The notes under the pieces are model-generated. The model saw nothing but the letters and a program-made list of their open reading frames with translations. It had not been told where the DNA came from and searched no databases. The translations under genes were made by a program, and so were the position numbers. This document shows, one piece after another, positions 11,801-19,622 of a stretch of DNA of 64,000 nucleotides. The DNA is from Bdellovibrio sp. CG22_combo_CG10-13_8_21_14_all_39_27 (GTDB lineage Bacteria > Bdellovibrionota > Bacteriovoracia > Bacteriovoracales > Bacteriovoracaceae). Within the stretch, counting starts at the first letter, position 1; each line of letters opens with the position of its first letter. The stretch spans positions 72,626-136,625 of the forward strand of contig PCTW01000039.1 in NCBI GenBank assembly GCA_002786715.1. The letters are read 5' to 3'.

Positions 11801-14800
11801 TATTCACACTTGGTTCATAAGTAATGGTTGCTGGTGATGCGGTTGAAAATGACTTAACAAAAATACCATCAAAATATAGCGATGCCTTTTGGCCGTCAAA
11901 AGTACCGACAACTAAGTGCCAACCTGTCGTATAATTTTTAGTTTCAAGATAAGGCTCAACTAAGCCTTGATCTGTATAAACGGAGAAGCGTAAACCTCGA
12001 TCATCAAAGTTTGTCGCTTGCAATCGAATGGCCCATCCCTTACCGTTAAACAAATTACTGACGATATGCTTATCAACTCCACCAGTATTTGCTGAACCGA
12101 CTAAATAAACCCATGCCGCCACCGAGAGCTTGTCAGTTGGCTTCACCTTAGCATTCGCTGGATGATTGGCCCTTAAAATAGTAGGTTGCTTACTAGAGTT
12201 AAAAATTCCAAAACCAAATGACTGATTGAGAACGCCCGTTTGGTTGGTTTGCAAGACACTGGTATTAGAGTCCAATCCTTCAATATAACGACAAGTTCCG
12301 ACGGGATCTGGTTCAACGTTTTTAAGAGTATCTGATTTTAAGTTGATCTGACTTAAGCGATCGTAGGCCGTTCTCGAGGCTCCGAGATAATGGGAGTTAT
12401 CAAAAGTCCAATGGACTACTGGTCTTGAGATAGGAAGATCATATTGAGTGGTAATAGGAACGTATTCAAACGTTTTTGAAATATTACCAAAGAGATCTTT
12501 AGTCCATAATTTACCAAAGGAATCGGCAGTCGTGAGTTCTTTTGAAAGAAGACCGCCGACAAGAGTATTACATTTTTGCCAATCAATATCATTTTTATCT
12601 GGTGGGAATTCATCTTTTGAAACAAGAATATAATCGAGTCCGGTACATGAATTGACTGTTAGGTTAGCTCGAGAAACGAGAGAGTTATAATAGGTTATAT
12701 TCAAAGTTCCCGGAACAGTCGGAGGAGTAACATTATAATAGATGAGATCGTGATCAATTCCACGATTATACATTGCAGTTACAACCGTATCTGTTAAAGC
12801 AGCATTGAAATAAGAAACTTCATCTAGACTTCCACTAAAATAACTGCCTGCAGCTCCGGTTGTGGCCGTTGAAGCGGCACCGATGATGACTGAATTATTA
12901 TTTGTGTAAGTAATATCTTTATTTAGTGAGGCGACAGTGACGGCCGGTAACACTTCTGTCCCATCTAAGAAAAGTCTGAGAGTTCCATTATCATAAACAC
13001 CTACTGCATGATGCCAGTCTGTTGTCAGTAAACCGACAGTCGTCGTTGAAATAACCTCGTTAGCACTATCTACTACAACTCTAAATTCAAGCGTGTTGTT
13101 ACCAAGAACTAATGAGTAACCACCTCCGTTAGAATTGCCAATCAGCACATGGTCGGCAGCATCGAAGGAACCAACTTTAAACCAAGTTGATACGGTTACC
13201 AAATTGGCTGGTTGAAAAGAAGCATTATAAGGAACTTCAATAAATTCCGAAGTTCCATTAAAACTTCGTCCTTCATCAACTTGCGCAGCCACTTGTAAAG
13301 TACCGTTTAAAACCCCATCTTTTCCCCCTGTCACATCAAAGGCAACAGCTCCATCGACGTTCACTTGGTTAAGCGTCCAATAAGAATCGGGAGTAGGAAT
13401 AGTAAAGTCATAAGTAAAGTTCATGACGACGTCGGTGCTCGTTAAGGAAACGTTCCCCGCTGCATCCTTAAACCAAAATTTAACGGTGTTATTACCTAAT
13501 GCGAGCAATGGAGATTTAATTAAATCACCAGTCGTCGCACAAGCTTGCCAGTTGGCAATATCGGGCAATGGAACGGTTGTATCAAGGGTTGCATAGACCG
13601 CAGAGACATCCGTACAAGATGAAACATTGAATCTCGCAATGGGGATACCCGTTGTATAATTATTATTCTTTGGAGTTATTGCCACTGAAACAGGAGGAAC
13701 AGTATCCTGACCGTTAAAGAAGTTATAAATGGTTCCACTTGAGAGAGCATCATCCCAGACTACAATTTCATCTAGAATATTATCAAAATGGGTTCCTGCG
13801 ACAGGTCCATTATTACAACTCGACTCGGCTCCAATCATAAACGAGCCTAAGCAGGAATACTGAATACCAAGTGTCGATGTGTAATCAACTGAGGCGACTT
13901 CATTTCCATCCATATAAATTTTCACAAATTGCCCATCATAAGAACCAATGATGTTATGAAAGCCAGTAGTATAGGAGGCTGTTCCAATTCCGGCATAGCG
14001 TAGTCCTCCGGAAGTTTCCACATTGAATCTCAATTCGTTATTCGCTTGATTGATTTCAAAAGAATATCCATGATTGGTCGTATGGTTACCTGCTAAGACT
14101 TGCTGACGATTATCACTTGAGGTGAGGTTCGCCCAAATGGACATGGTGATTTTATTTAAAGGTTGAGCATTGTAAGCATATTTTCGTTCTACAAAATCTG
14201 ATTCTGCTCTTGAGAAGAGAAAGCCTTCATTTTGAATGGCAACTTGATTAGACGAAGCTCCAACGTTGGTGGCGAAATGACCTGAGAAAATATCATAGAG
14301 CGTGTTGATATTGAGATGATTATTATCGAGGGTATAGTACAGGGTTCCTGGATATTGATAAGCGATTCCAGTAATTGTTGTGTCGAGCTTGAAATAACTG
14401 GCAGAAATATTGTTATATTCATCTTTTGCCCAAATCTTGAGCTCATGCGCTCCTTGAGTGAGGTTGGGATGGATAATACCTGCATACTGAGTATTACATA
14501 GTTGCCAATCTGGACTATCTACTGTTGGCGGGTGAGTTGTTTCGTTAATATAAATGAACTTAGCATCGCCACAGGTTGGCAAAGTGATAAGTGCATTTTG
14601 CATAAACTCGCCTTGAAAAGTTGCGGCTGCAATATCGGCAGGAGCGATAGAATCTTGCTTCACTTTAAAATTGTTGTAAGCATCAATATAATGATCAAGC
14701 ACCATTTGATCAGTAAAAAATTGATCCCAAACAACGACTTCATCGATCTTGTTATCAAAGAGATTGGTGCTTAATGGATTATTATTACAGGCATCATTGA

Positions 14801-17800
14801 GACCACCCACAACGAATAATTTTGAACATCCGTAAGTCAAGTTAGCAGCAACACCTAAATCTAAAGTCGTCGAGACCTGTTGTCCATCAAGATAGAGTTT
14901 TAAATAACGACCATCACTGGTTCCCACCACATGGCGCCAACCTGTTTCATAACTTGAAGTCGGAATTGAAACGACATTGGCGATGCCACTTGCAAAGAAT
15001 TTTAAATTACCGGCCTCAAGCTTGAGACCGTAGTCACCATTGGTCGCGAGTCCTTTTGTTCCAGCATCACTTTTTGTCAGGTAGGCCCAAAGAGAAAGTG
15101 TGACTGAAATGCTAGGCTTCAAGGTTGAAGTATTTTCGGTAAAAAGATAGCTATTCGTTCCTGAAAACTGCAACCCTTCACTTGAACGTCCAGCGACTTC
15201 TGTCACTTGTGAGAGATCCCATCGATAAAGATGGCTAGTTCCTTTCGCATCAATCACTCTATTTTTGTTCAAGTGAGTTTTATCCATTGTCCAATAAGCG
15301 ATTGGCTCAGGAAGATTTCCGATGGTTGGATCAAAAATAAAGGCAATGTCTCTTGGCAGACTATTAATATTACCTGCAGCATCTTTAAACCAAACTGATA
15401 ATGTATAGGAACCAGCTAAATCAACGTCGTAAACGATTGGGCCATAAACAGTTGAACAGTTCTGCCACCCAGCTAAACCAGGATTGGGTTCGACGTAAGG
15501 ATTTGGATACTGTGACGTTTCAATATAAATCTGATCGATATCAGTACAATCTGTCACTCGCACAAGTGCCGGAGCAGATGTCAGAACAGGAGCATTCTGT
15601 AATTCAATTGGAGGACGAGGAGGATCAATAATGTCTGGAGCAGCCGCGATGATAACATTTTTCATCATTGAAGAAGCACTGACATTTCCTGCGGCATCTT
15701 TAAACCAAGCATAGAGATCATAATCACCATCGACTAACGATTCCGTTTTAAAACCATTGACGGCAGAGCTACAAGCTTGCCAAAAGGAATCACTAGCAAG
15801 AGGAGCAGTTGGAGCTGCTGCCAAATGAGCAACATTTTTCCAAATCATTCCAGTAATGACATCTTCTGGAAATGTTTTATTAGCCGCGACAGCCGATGCT
15901 CCTGCCGTATGAGGCAATATCAAAGTCAATGCAGTTGCTGAATCAACGGATTTAACTTTGCGAGACTCTCCTGATATAAGGATAAAATCTCCAGCACTAA
16001 TTTCACCTGTAAAGTTTGTACCAACACCAGTCACGGCAGTAGAGGCGGCCGTAACCGAAACTGTCCCCGTCAAAGCAATATCTGGATTGGGGGTACAAGT
16101 ATTTAAAGTAAATGAAGCTCTTGAACCATTATTTTCGATAGTCTCAACAGGTCCAGGAACAGCTCCTGCTCCATCACCATTTTCTAAAAATAAAGTTAGC
16201 GGAACGGCGGCCCCCTCGCCTACAGTAATAGGAGGAGGAGTAACATCTGGAGCTTTATAAGTAATCGCAACCCGACTATACCAAGGGTCAAGAATATACC
16301 CATCATTATATAAGTACCAAACATCGTAAGTATGATTTCCTTCCCCAACCACAGCTGGAGGAATAATCCCGTTGAGAGCAGTGGTGCAAGTTAAGCCACC
16401 AGCTCCCGCAAAATCTCCCGCCGTTGGAGCTGTCGGTGAACTTTCATCTACCTTTATATAGACCTTAGAAATTCCGGTACACTGATCCAAACTCAAAGGT
16501 GGTTGCGTATTATTAACCAGTGAACCACCAAAAATACTGGCCGTAGGTGGAACAAAGTTGACTGTCACTTGAGAAAAATCGGGTGAAACAGTAGTTCCCG
16601 TTTTGTACCAAACGTTAACCGTTTGTGAGCCAGAACTAGTGAGAGTATAAGTAATTGCCCCAGCTGTTGTCGAACAAGCTTGCCAACCACTATCACCAGC
16701 TAAAGGAGCAGCTCCTTGATTGACGAGCACAGCATCCACTCCCGTGCAGCTTGCAAGCGTATAGGAAGTATGTGGACGATTCACGATCGGTGTTTCAACC
16801 CATGCCACTTGTGGCAAATAATTTACAGGAACATTCACTGGATTTTTTGAAATAAAATTGTCGTCGTATTTAAAAAAGGCCTTGAGTGTGTGGTTCCCTG
16901 GTGACAACTGCATCGATTTCAATGCACCAACAGCACTGGAACATGTTTGCCAAGCAGGGTCTGTCACTAATGGTTGAGTTCCTGTTTCATTAAAAAGGAC
17001 ATTGGTAATATGAGTACCACCCCCACAAGCATTAATAGTAATGTCTGCGATTTCTGTCGAAATAGTTGGACCATTTTCAACGTTGAGAATGGGGGCATTA
17101 TAAGTGACAGCAAAAGGAATAAAGGCACTGTTCACGTTATCGCCAACATCTTTTAACCAAAATTGAAGATTATTAACTCCGTTAACGAAATCATCGAACA
17201 GCATCGTTTGGTTGACGCTATCACAAACCTGCCAACCTGAATCAGTAGCAGCAGGAGCACCTCCTGCTCCTTTGGTAATTTTCATTCCACCATAAGGTTT
17301 AATTTTAGTGGTTGGAATCAAACCGTTGCCAACCAGAGCAGGAACGTTTCCAGGGTTCTCATTCAAGACTATTTGTGTATCTGAGACGACTGTTTTAATT
17401 TGCGTGAGAACACCATTAATATAAGTGTAGTCCAGATTGCTAAAGTCAGTCGTGAAAGTTGTTCCGATTCCAGTGACATTCACATTATCTGCAGAAACAT
17501 TTACAGTCCCCGCAATAGCGGAAATTTTCTTAAAACTTGAGTTGGCTTCAGTCACTGCTGTCGATTGATACTTATTAACAACCATAGATGTATTGTTGGT
17601 AATCGAAGCTACTCGATAGCGAATATTTGAAACTTCAATTACATCATTGACGGCAAGTTCAGTTGTGAACAAGGTGCTCAATCCGGTAACTGTCGCGGTT
17701 GGATCAACTCCTGCTGCACTAAAACTAAGTGCTCCAGAAAGAGTTGGCTCAGCAGGAATATAAGTCGGATCAGCACAAGTAGGAAGAAGTCTAAATGATC

Positions 17801-19352
17801 CTTGTGAGTAACCAGTCAATAAACTAGTCCCTGTAATCGAGAGATCTCCAAAGGGAGTTCCTGTAATTGCCGGAACTGTATAGTCAAAAGGAATTGAAAT
17901 TGGAGTTGAACTGGTTGAAACAACTTGCACAGGAGTTGTTCCATCGAGATCTAATCCTTCAGATTTTACCCACAATGAAGCAGCATTGTAATAACCACTT
18001 CCCACTTGAGTTGGGAAATTATACACAATTCCATTGGCCAATGCTGTTGCACAAGAAACCCAATTACCATCACCTATTGCCGGCTGTGAAGTTGCGACCT
18101 GGACAAAGAGGTTGTTATCAGCGGGTTCATAAGAAAGTGCTCCAACATTACATGATCTTTGCAAGCAAGCTGCAATTCGAACAGTTGATGAGCCACCCGT
18201 TATTGGAGAAGCTTCTGAAGCGGAAGCAATGCTTGGTAAAATAGGATTTGAAGTTTTAGCAACAGTGAACCCTACTTGGTCAATAGTCGAAGAGTTACCA
18301 GCAGCATCTGTGGCAACGATTCGGAAAGCTCCACTTGGATGAGTTTTCTGAGGAACACAAAAGTCGGCATTTCCAGGTGAGCCTGGAGTAATATTTCCAA
18401 GTTCAACATAAGGGAATGTCGCTGTGTCAGTTGAATCAGGGGTGTAATACATTTTGGCCGTCGATATACCTGATGTCCCGTCACTGACATTAAAGCTTAC
18501 ATTAAAATCATCAAGGGAATTCATTGCTGTCGCAGTTGTAACAAAAGTCGCAGTTGGATTTGTGATATCTGCAGAAACAGTAATGTCTCGTGAAGTACTC
18601 GTGATTGAAGTTAATGGAGTGACATTATCTAAATCGGTATCTTCAGACTTTACCCAAACGTTGTAAGTATAATTACCGTCACCACTACCAAAAACTTCAT
18701 TCTGACCATTTGCTAGGAACGTATCACACGAAACCCAGGCTCCAGAGGCTGCTATCGGTTGTCCAACGTTGATTGCGACAGATAAATTATTTGTTGGGGC
18801 TTCGTAATAAAGCGCACCGCTTGAACAGGCCGTTTTCTTACAAGCATCAATTAAAATATCAGTATTGGGTTGATTGGTGGCAAGGCCATTACTTGAAGTT
18901 AAAACAGGCAATACGGGCTCTGTCAGAGCAATTGAAAAATTCTCTGCAGGAATAAGACCTAATGTTTCTTCGGCACTATTTCCGTTATTATCTGTAGCAA
19001 CAATTTTAAAAGCAGGCTTTGGATGATTTTTATTGGGAGCACAGAAATTAACTGTTCGCTGGCCTTCAGTGAAAGATCCCACTTCGCGATATGGCAGATT
19101 GTCTCCATCAGGCGAATACATCAAAACAGCTTTAGAAATTCCAGAGCCACCGGGATCGTCGACGACCTTGAATTCAAGTGGAAAATCTTGGGCACCATTC
19201 ATCGTTGCGGGAGCAGTAGTAATAAATGAAATAGTAGGTTTAATCGCATCAGGATTAACAATGTTTTTGACTTCAATTTTTCCCAACGGATTACACGAAG
19301 CCATTGCAGCTAAAAGTAGAGCAAAGAAAATTCTTTTAAATAAAAAAAGCAT
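2838..19352 (-). CDS. Giant LamG/concanavalin-like repeat lipoprotein (about 5504 residues)
   Basis: This is a single uninterrupted gene. The N-terminus is a lipoprotein signal peptide (MLFLFKRIFFALLLAAMASC); Cys is followed by Asn, which favours outer-membrane sorting. The first ~1350 residues hold Ig-like or Cys-pair modules only. After that, about 12 LamG/concanavalin-like domains alternate with Cys-pair modules roughly every 1.2 kb. Each LamG domain opens with an aromatic-rich strand such as YWTMD or HWTFD and carries a GWHHVVGTYDG-like strand, LYLDG and IDEVxIWD. The Cys-pair module reads roughly NSCTD...W.xC and ends WFKDAAGN; I count about 18. The frame stays open to 19424, but the signal peptide fixes the ATG at 19352, with GGAGG 17 bases upstream. 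It is probably a surface adhesin or glycan-binding protein; the ligand is unknown. Confidence 0.92.
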   Translation of the reverse strand: MLFLFKRIFFALLLAAMASCNPLGKIEVKNIVNPDAIKPTISFITTAPATMNGAQDFPLEFKVVDDPGGSGISKAVLMYSPDGDNLPYREVGSFTEGQRTVNFCAPNKNHPKPAFKIVATDNNGNSAEETLGLIPAENFSIALTEPVLPVLTSSNGLATNQPNTDILIDACKKTACSSGALYYEAPTNNLSVAINVGQPIAASGAWVSCDTFLANGQNEVFGSGDGNYTYNVWVKSEDTDLDNVTPLTSITSTSRDITVSADITNPTATFVTTATAMNSLDDFNVSFNVSDGTSGISTAKMYYTPDSTDTATFPYVELGNITPGSPGNADFCVPQKTHPSGAFRIVATDAAGNSSTIDQVGFTVAKTSNPILPSIASASEASPITGGSSTVRIAACLQRSCNVGALSYEPADNNLFVQVATSQPAIGDGNWVSCATALANGIVYNFPTQVGSGYYNAASLWVKSEGLDLDGTTPVQVVSTSSTPISIPFDYTVPAITGTPFGDLSITGTSLLTGYSQGSFRLLPTCADPTYIPAEPTLSGALSFSAAGVDPTATVTGLSTLFTTELAVNDVIEVSNIRYRVASITNNTSMVVNKYQSTAVTEANSSFKKISAIAGTVNVSADNVNVTGIGTTFTTDFSNLDYTYINGVLTQIKTVVSDTQIVLNENPGNVPALVGNGLIPTTKIKPYGGMKITKGAGGAPAATDSGWQVCDSVNQTMLFDDFVNGVNNLQFWLKDVGDNVNSAFIPFAVTYNAPILNVENGPTISTEIADITINACGGGTHITNVLFNETGTQPLVTDPAWQTCSSAVGALKSMQLSPGNHTLKAFFKYDDNFISKNPVNVPVNYLPQVAWVETPIVNRPHTSYTLASCTGVDAVLVNQGAAPLAGDSGWQACSTTAGAITYTLTSSGSQTVNVWYKTGTTVSPDFSQVTVNFVPPTASIFGGSLVNNTQPPLSLDQCTGISKVYIKVDESSPTAPTAGDFAGAGGLTCTTALNGIIPPAVVGEGNHTYDVWYLYNDGYILDPWYSRVAITYKAPDVTPPPITVGEGAAVPLTLFLENGDGAGAVPGPVETIENNGSRASFTLNTCTPNPDIALTGTVSVTAASTAVTGVGTNFTGEISAGDFILISGESRKVKSVDSATALTLILPHTAGASAVAANKTFPEDVITGMIWKNVAHLAAAPTAPLASDSFWQACSSAVNGFKTESLVDGDYDLYAWFKDAAGNVSASSMMKNVIIAAAPDIIDPPRPPIELQNAPVLTSAPALVRVTDCTDIDQIYIETSQYPNPYVEPNPGLAGWQNCSTVYGPIVYDVDLAGSYTLSVWFKDAAGNINSLPRDIAFIFDPTIGNLPEPIAYWTMDKTHLNKNRVIDAKGTSHLYRWDLSQVTEVAGRSSEGLQFSGTNSYLFTENTSTLKPSISVTLSLWAYLTKSDAGTKGLATNGDYGLKLEAGNLKFFASGIANVVSIPTSSYETGWRHVVGTSDGRYLKLYLDGQQVSTTLDLGVAANLTYGCSKLFVVGGLNDACNNNPLSTNLFDNKIDEVVVWDQFFTDQMVLDHYIDAYNNFKVKQDSIAPADIAAATFQGEFMQNALITLPTCGDAKFIYINETTHPPTVDSPDWQLCNTQYAGIIHPNLTQGAHELKIWAKDEYNNISASYFKLDTTITGIAYQYPGTLYYTLDNNHLNINTLYDIFSGHFATNVGASSNQVAIQNEGFLFSRAESDFVERKYAYNAQPLNKITMSIWANLTSSDNRQQVLAGNHTTNHGYSFEINQANNELRFNVETSGGLRYAGIGTASYTTGFHNIIGSYDGQFVKIYMDGNEVASVDYTSTLGIQYSCLGSFMIGAESSCNNGPVAGTHFDNILDEIVVWDDALSSGTIYNFFNGQDTVPPVSVAITPKNNNYTTGIPIARFNVSSCTDVSAVYATLDTTVPLPDIANWQACATTGDLIKSPLLALGNNTVKFWFKDAAGNVSLTSTDVVMNFTYDFTIPTPDSYWTLNQVNVDGAVAFDVTGGKDGVLNGTLQVAAQVDEGRSFNGTSEFIEVPYNASFQPANLVTVSTWFKVGSFDAADHVLIGNSNGGGYSLVLGNNTLEFRVVVDSANEVISTTTVGLLTTDWHHAVGVYDNGTLRLFLDGTEVLPAVTVASLNKDITYTNNNSVIIGAASTATTGAAGSYFSGSLDEVSYFNAALTDTVVTAMYNRGIDHDLIYYNVTPPTVPGTLNITYYNSLVSRANLTVNSCTGLDYILVSKDEFPPDKNDIDWQKCNTLVGGLLSKELTTADSFGKLWTKDLFGNISKTFEYVPITTQYDLPISRPVVHWTFDNSHYLGASRTAYDRLSQINLKSDTLKNVEPDPVGTCRYIEGLDSNTSVLQTNQTGVLNQSFGFGIFNSSKQPTILRANHPANAKVKPTDKLSVAAWVYLVGSANTGGVDKHIVSNLFNGKGWAIRLQATNFDDRGLRFSVYTDQGLVEPYLETKNYTTGWHLVVGTFDGQKASLYFDGIFVKSFSTASPATITYEPSVNTFVGSAASTNDLPNNWKTYEINTPCGAMYPGPGAITSNSYYDQKIDEVIVWDKTIGGLEVSSLYHNGADILYAADTTPPVNPTVALENTRPNMFTNKAYFTVNSCTDISGVLVNEGTQPDKQDARWEICRLRLGSFGIESLTAGGHTVTTWFKDLAGNVTPVSSDFVVDYNNAAVPSANAVWPLDATQTVSKWTADIVDNKVHDLLLTNIDTPVNPTATHVAGKVNEGFMLGSANGNVGSYLTGTSTKLLRPVNYLSVGGWYYLTNSDGATKVLIDHHNYASATSRTGYDLRLTGGNLVFKSELDIANTVVASTSMTGISTGWHHVLGVFTGYELKLFVDGVEVSSVGPLAERDYVRWDVPTPFRIGAESNYNTNPNAFFNEKVDEVAIYGFDLTQTQINSVVTAGNSGNHVYAALAAPANVDNAYIYHYDNFGPRARMTILDCTNTPYIFVQEQDAATPDPKDVDWRNCVTTKGAILSKELPLGTQFVDVYAKNADGVISTVAGRKEILPIVPEKKRLTGTVTIVPSQTALAGAGTLFTTELAPGDYVVIAGEVHAVQSITNDTNLVLSQAHTVGATGVAIDKAVDYNLTLPITYYSLNTDQITGTNHPDFFTRGNASETNAPVRVANADGGALQFNGTSNYVSTSTVAINDLRQEITIGIWAEITNGDATLKRIVNRYTDVNDTAILLEGGNLKFRVNVTQPSTFDRGTSYVDASYPTSLISTGMHFVTGIYDGYDVKLYLDAILVATTNVGYRNWAANGLRPIVQDQLNGFRLSYTTTGWYAGILDEFLLFDKALSEPEIVSWYKRYAWAITPADSTPPTTIPNIGVIASTFGANWPTDNPDPMYTVDDCTDIAGVYITIDGQAAPTAFDTGWQRCETLGGYLLGPTLSAGSHTVKFWFKDANGNVTPTSIDTTVVYSVPARPDPVAYWAIDDETVVGKKLYESVNQLDADMYGVLPADFVAGKVNDSIKFDGSRKYLEVEHNSIIKPTDELSVSFWVNIIGDYTNQAERYILNNRGDTPEGFAFRWHCTSTCSPGNAATAQYFEFLLNLGGTDFTLDIPQAQIGGGWKHIVGTFDGRFMKLYINGALSRTKDTGSNRTIFYNPPAGNYPGTSLVMMAKASDTEKPSGSYYDGNIDEVAIYNTALYATHVTDIYTNFANNSTKIYDPSLAVITPPNARTVIYEPGKKSYGSRLRMTVSDCTDMNQVLVTESTTAPANNDENWQPCNTLAGGILSAPMTYSSTVIPVVWAKNFTGTVSASYGTANGQTYTFPNYVTDIPRPQVHWSLDSSFVNALVATTTKDSLSRADGVLDAVGVPTSTVTQAAGTVSISSASNAVTGVGTTFTTEFVVGDRIRIGNETLQIQSITNDTALVTETNHLGGATGSVYYKIGDFATGTLSAIEGGFNFDGVDDMISIHPTAATNPMYDISISAWVQLKKGETQHRHIVGNEQYFATASGGGAGLRIKNAQLQFYVTSSPSRVTYVAGIDTNIYSDGLHHIAGTYDGRDLNLFLDGVKVKTYSIQLFGTRVEIYHDDTSHWTIGAETGTNNAGVASSFYNGVIDDVRIWDKTLTEQQVYYDYEYGAFYLPTAVPDGIAPTDPGIYLSNGLTTSNMPWVNFTMPSCTGANGIEINAIYVKVGDATPPLKDDLGWQFCSLDAAYIISSLLDAGASNVYIFYRDEEGDVSAAPASTFSVTYYPPSMVNPQAYYTFNAADRVGSYYYKDLAGHKDIRSQSYVYDPIKVGGGIGGSDAFKHGIPSDNEYTYTINRTYRGEYDAVKDFAFSFWYKMNKAVGSNTSLMNQGQYDVVRTTADTITVLNYATKSRLKSGVWHNIAASRTGSTLKLYFDGRLDASYFVGNGNLALNGLPLVIGGAEGWYDEIALYDQGLSEEQMAYIYYHGAKNEYLDTPIPNYVESKIPDYYWNFNDANYADPYLNSLTGTLPMRRVGSVTPSQTGVDAKVAESFLFTRFEDVVIGGEANTVGVHQYLESDSAAPIAFGAEYTISLWTKQPSYAGHYNASGDTSSNDSTAILDMWGPDDENQVFRITYNRGASSATTHYYNFIQRVVVGGTGTHAVSATIDPLTADNTWVYLTVRRKGKVLNFFVNGIESGSLDTNNLNPLLVPNLTRLRFGESSLYSYYNIAGTVTVGAGSNAVVGTGTSFLTDLFETKTGTVDVTPGTSAVVGTGTSFLTEFAINQFVKINGEIHQIATITDATNMTLVTTHTGGAVGSSIFKRTTNTVRIGLQNFTITNIIDDTNLTLSANHTTGATGADFGVNISKTNAAASDEYAYNGLLDEVAIWKDRALSQREIYENMLKGNAGNPIPIDPVATLVGVNGATTWDTPTAKIQLNDCNGFSHVWVGFVGDAAPLDTAVGDATYPGWVACDPNTPLDSATLALIQTYNLRLWFKTGVVVSSYTTDINIDRITGDTTPPTPPSVTKINAEPTTEAFAKFTIGSCADIDGVYVGVTASPPSGTQSGWQTCTTAAGAMLSPPLVNGVNNISVWFKDAASNVSASTDFVITYNEPAVPAPSLYLTMDNAQIITPSKFQREVMTNDLAQGVNTGTLAGGYTGIVNEAVNFSSNAYYDLAYSPLTLTNAITVSAWINITAPSLDSHVIGRWDETSANDSFAVRVDSIGRLCLDFQTTASTGTWNTNKYKRACSSNKVEFAVWQHIAVVRNAGLIQFYINNALAGSTSINTANFVASPIGVRVGAQIRGGKNSPVTGQLDEVAIWNSVLTADERSAVYAKGLKTTSLATESGTIDPAISPTHYWKFETGSELVDTIAGTPLHFDTNTGPATLETTGGQVLDYFLFTSTNSSVISRAAATSINFSGDFTMSVWVKPTTNTASDILGKWDTATPADQEFRLRTTAAGQVIFDFQTSTPTTSSISSIENLAVGVWSRITVARSGTALYLYINSKPQNVIDIGADPLIDTALVPLSLGGNAMNSSSYFNGAIDDLVIYQSYLQERKIYFNYDKGLIGDPVIP
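4960..5376 (-). repeat. Nested pair of ~65-residue GTV-module repeats inside LamG domain 10
   Basis: An outer module begins near 5376 (AGTVTVGAGSNAVVGTGTSF), is broken at about 5288 by a complete second copy (TGTVDVTPGTSAVVGTGTSF, 5288 to about 5091), and then resumes with VRIGLQNFTITNIIDDTNL and ends near 4960. The two copies share an identical 20-base stretch at 5236-5255 and 5320-5339, so this pair is more recent than the others. Together they interrupt the last strands of a LamG domain, which continues as LLDEVAIWKD. Confidence 0.7.
7630..7825 (-). repeat. ~65-residue GTV module inserted in LamG domain 8
   Basis: The module reads AAGTVSISSASNAVTGVGTT, then FTTEF, GDRIRIGNETLQIQSITND and GGATGSVYYK. 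It sits between the opening strand of LamG domain 8 and its FNFDGVDD strand, so it interrupts the domain. Confidence 0.65.
10045..10247 (-). repeat. ~65-residue GTV module between a Cys-pair module and LamG domain 6
   Basis: The module reads LTGTVTIVPSQTALAGAGT, FTTELAPGDYVVIAGEVHAV, QSITNDTNLVL and AHTVGATGVAIDKA. Here it is in a linker and not within a domain. Confidence 0.65.
15873..16073 (-). repeat. ~65-residue GTV module inserted inside a Cys-pair module
   Basis: The module reads LTGTVSVTAASTAVTGVGTN, FTGEISAGDFILISGESRKV and LPHTAGASAVAANK. It separates the first Cys strand (LNTCTPNPDIA) from the rest of the Cys-pair module (IWKNVAH ... FWQACSS). Confidence 0.65.
17310..17741 (-). repeat. 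Two tandem ~65-residue GTV modules inserted inside a Cys-pair module
   Basis: The first copy (17741 to about 17550) begins LSGALSFSAAG and contains FTTELAVNDVIEVSN and VASITNNTS. The second (17516 to about 17310) begins IAGTVNVSADNVNVTGIGTT. They lie between LLPTCADPTYIP and GWQVCDS of one Cys-pair module. These are the most diverged copies. Confidence 0.6.
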
Positions 19353-19388
19353 CCGTGGACTAATTCTTTCCTCCAAGGAAAGCGTAAA

Positions 19389-19410
19389 ACAATTGAGTTC
19401 CTTCAATTGT
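19389..19410. repeat. Perfect 8-base inverted repeat upstream of the giant lipoprotein gene
   Basis: ACAATTGA and TCAATTGT are separated by 6 bases, ending 37 bases before the ATG at 19352. It could be an operator or a leader hairpin. The region 19353-19622 between the giant gene and the divergent receiver gene shows no other structure I can name. Confidence 0.4.
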
Positions 19411-19622
19411 AAGTAGTAGTTCAACAGTCACTTATCGGAAAAATGTGAATAAAAATTGAATGCTAAGTGAGTGAAAATGCAGGGAAAAACTTACCTCATA
19501 TTTATAAATAATTAATATTTAAAAAGGATAAGATTTGAAATAGCCATCTTTCTGGGCCAGTTTGAAGATGAATCAAGCTAAAAGTGCTCAAGTTGACCCA
19601 AAAGCTACCGAAAAGACGTGAA

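Larger units (their letters stand above)
2860..15310 (-). repeat. Array of about 12 LamG domains inside the giant lipoprotein
   Basis: Approximate domain beginnings on the minus strand, taken from the opening aromatic strand, are 15310, 14340, 13390, 12420, 11270, 10025, 9020, 7955, 6690, 6040, 4200 and 3495. Most domains end with a Cys-pair module before the next one. The last two LamG domains are adjacent without such a module. Domains 8 and 10 are longer than the rest because of inserted ~65-residue modules. The copies are diverged at DNA level, so they are old duplications and not recent tandem copies. Confidence 0.75.

Noticed and set aside
19353-19424. N-terminal extension of the giant protein by 24 residues
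   Set aside because: The signal peptide and lipobox begin at the ATG at 19352; the extension would bury them.
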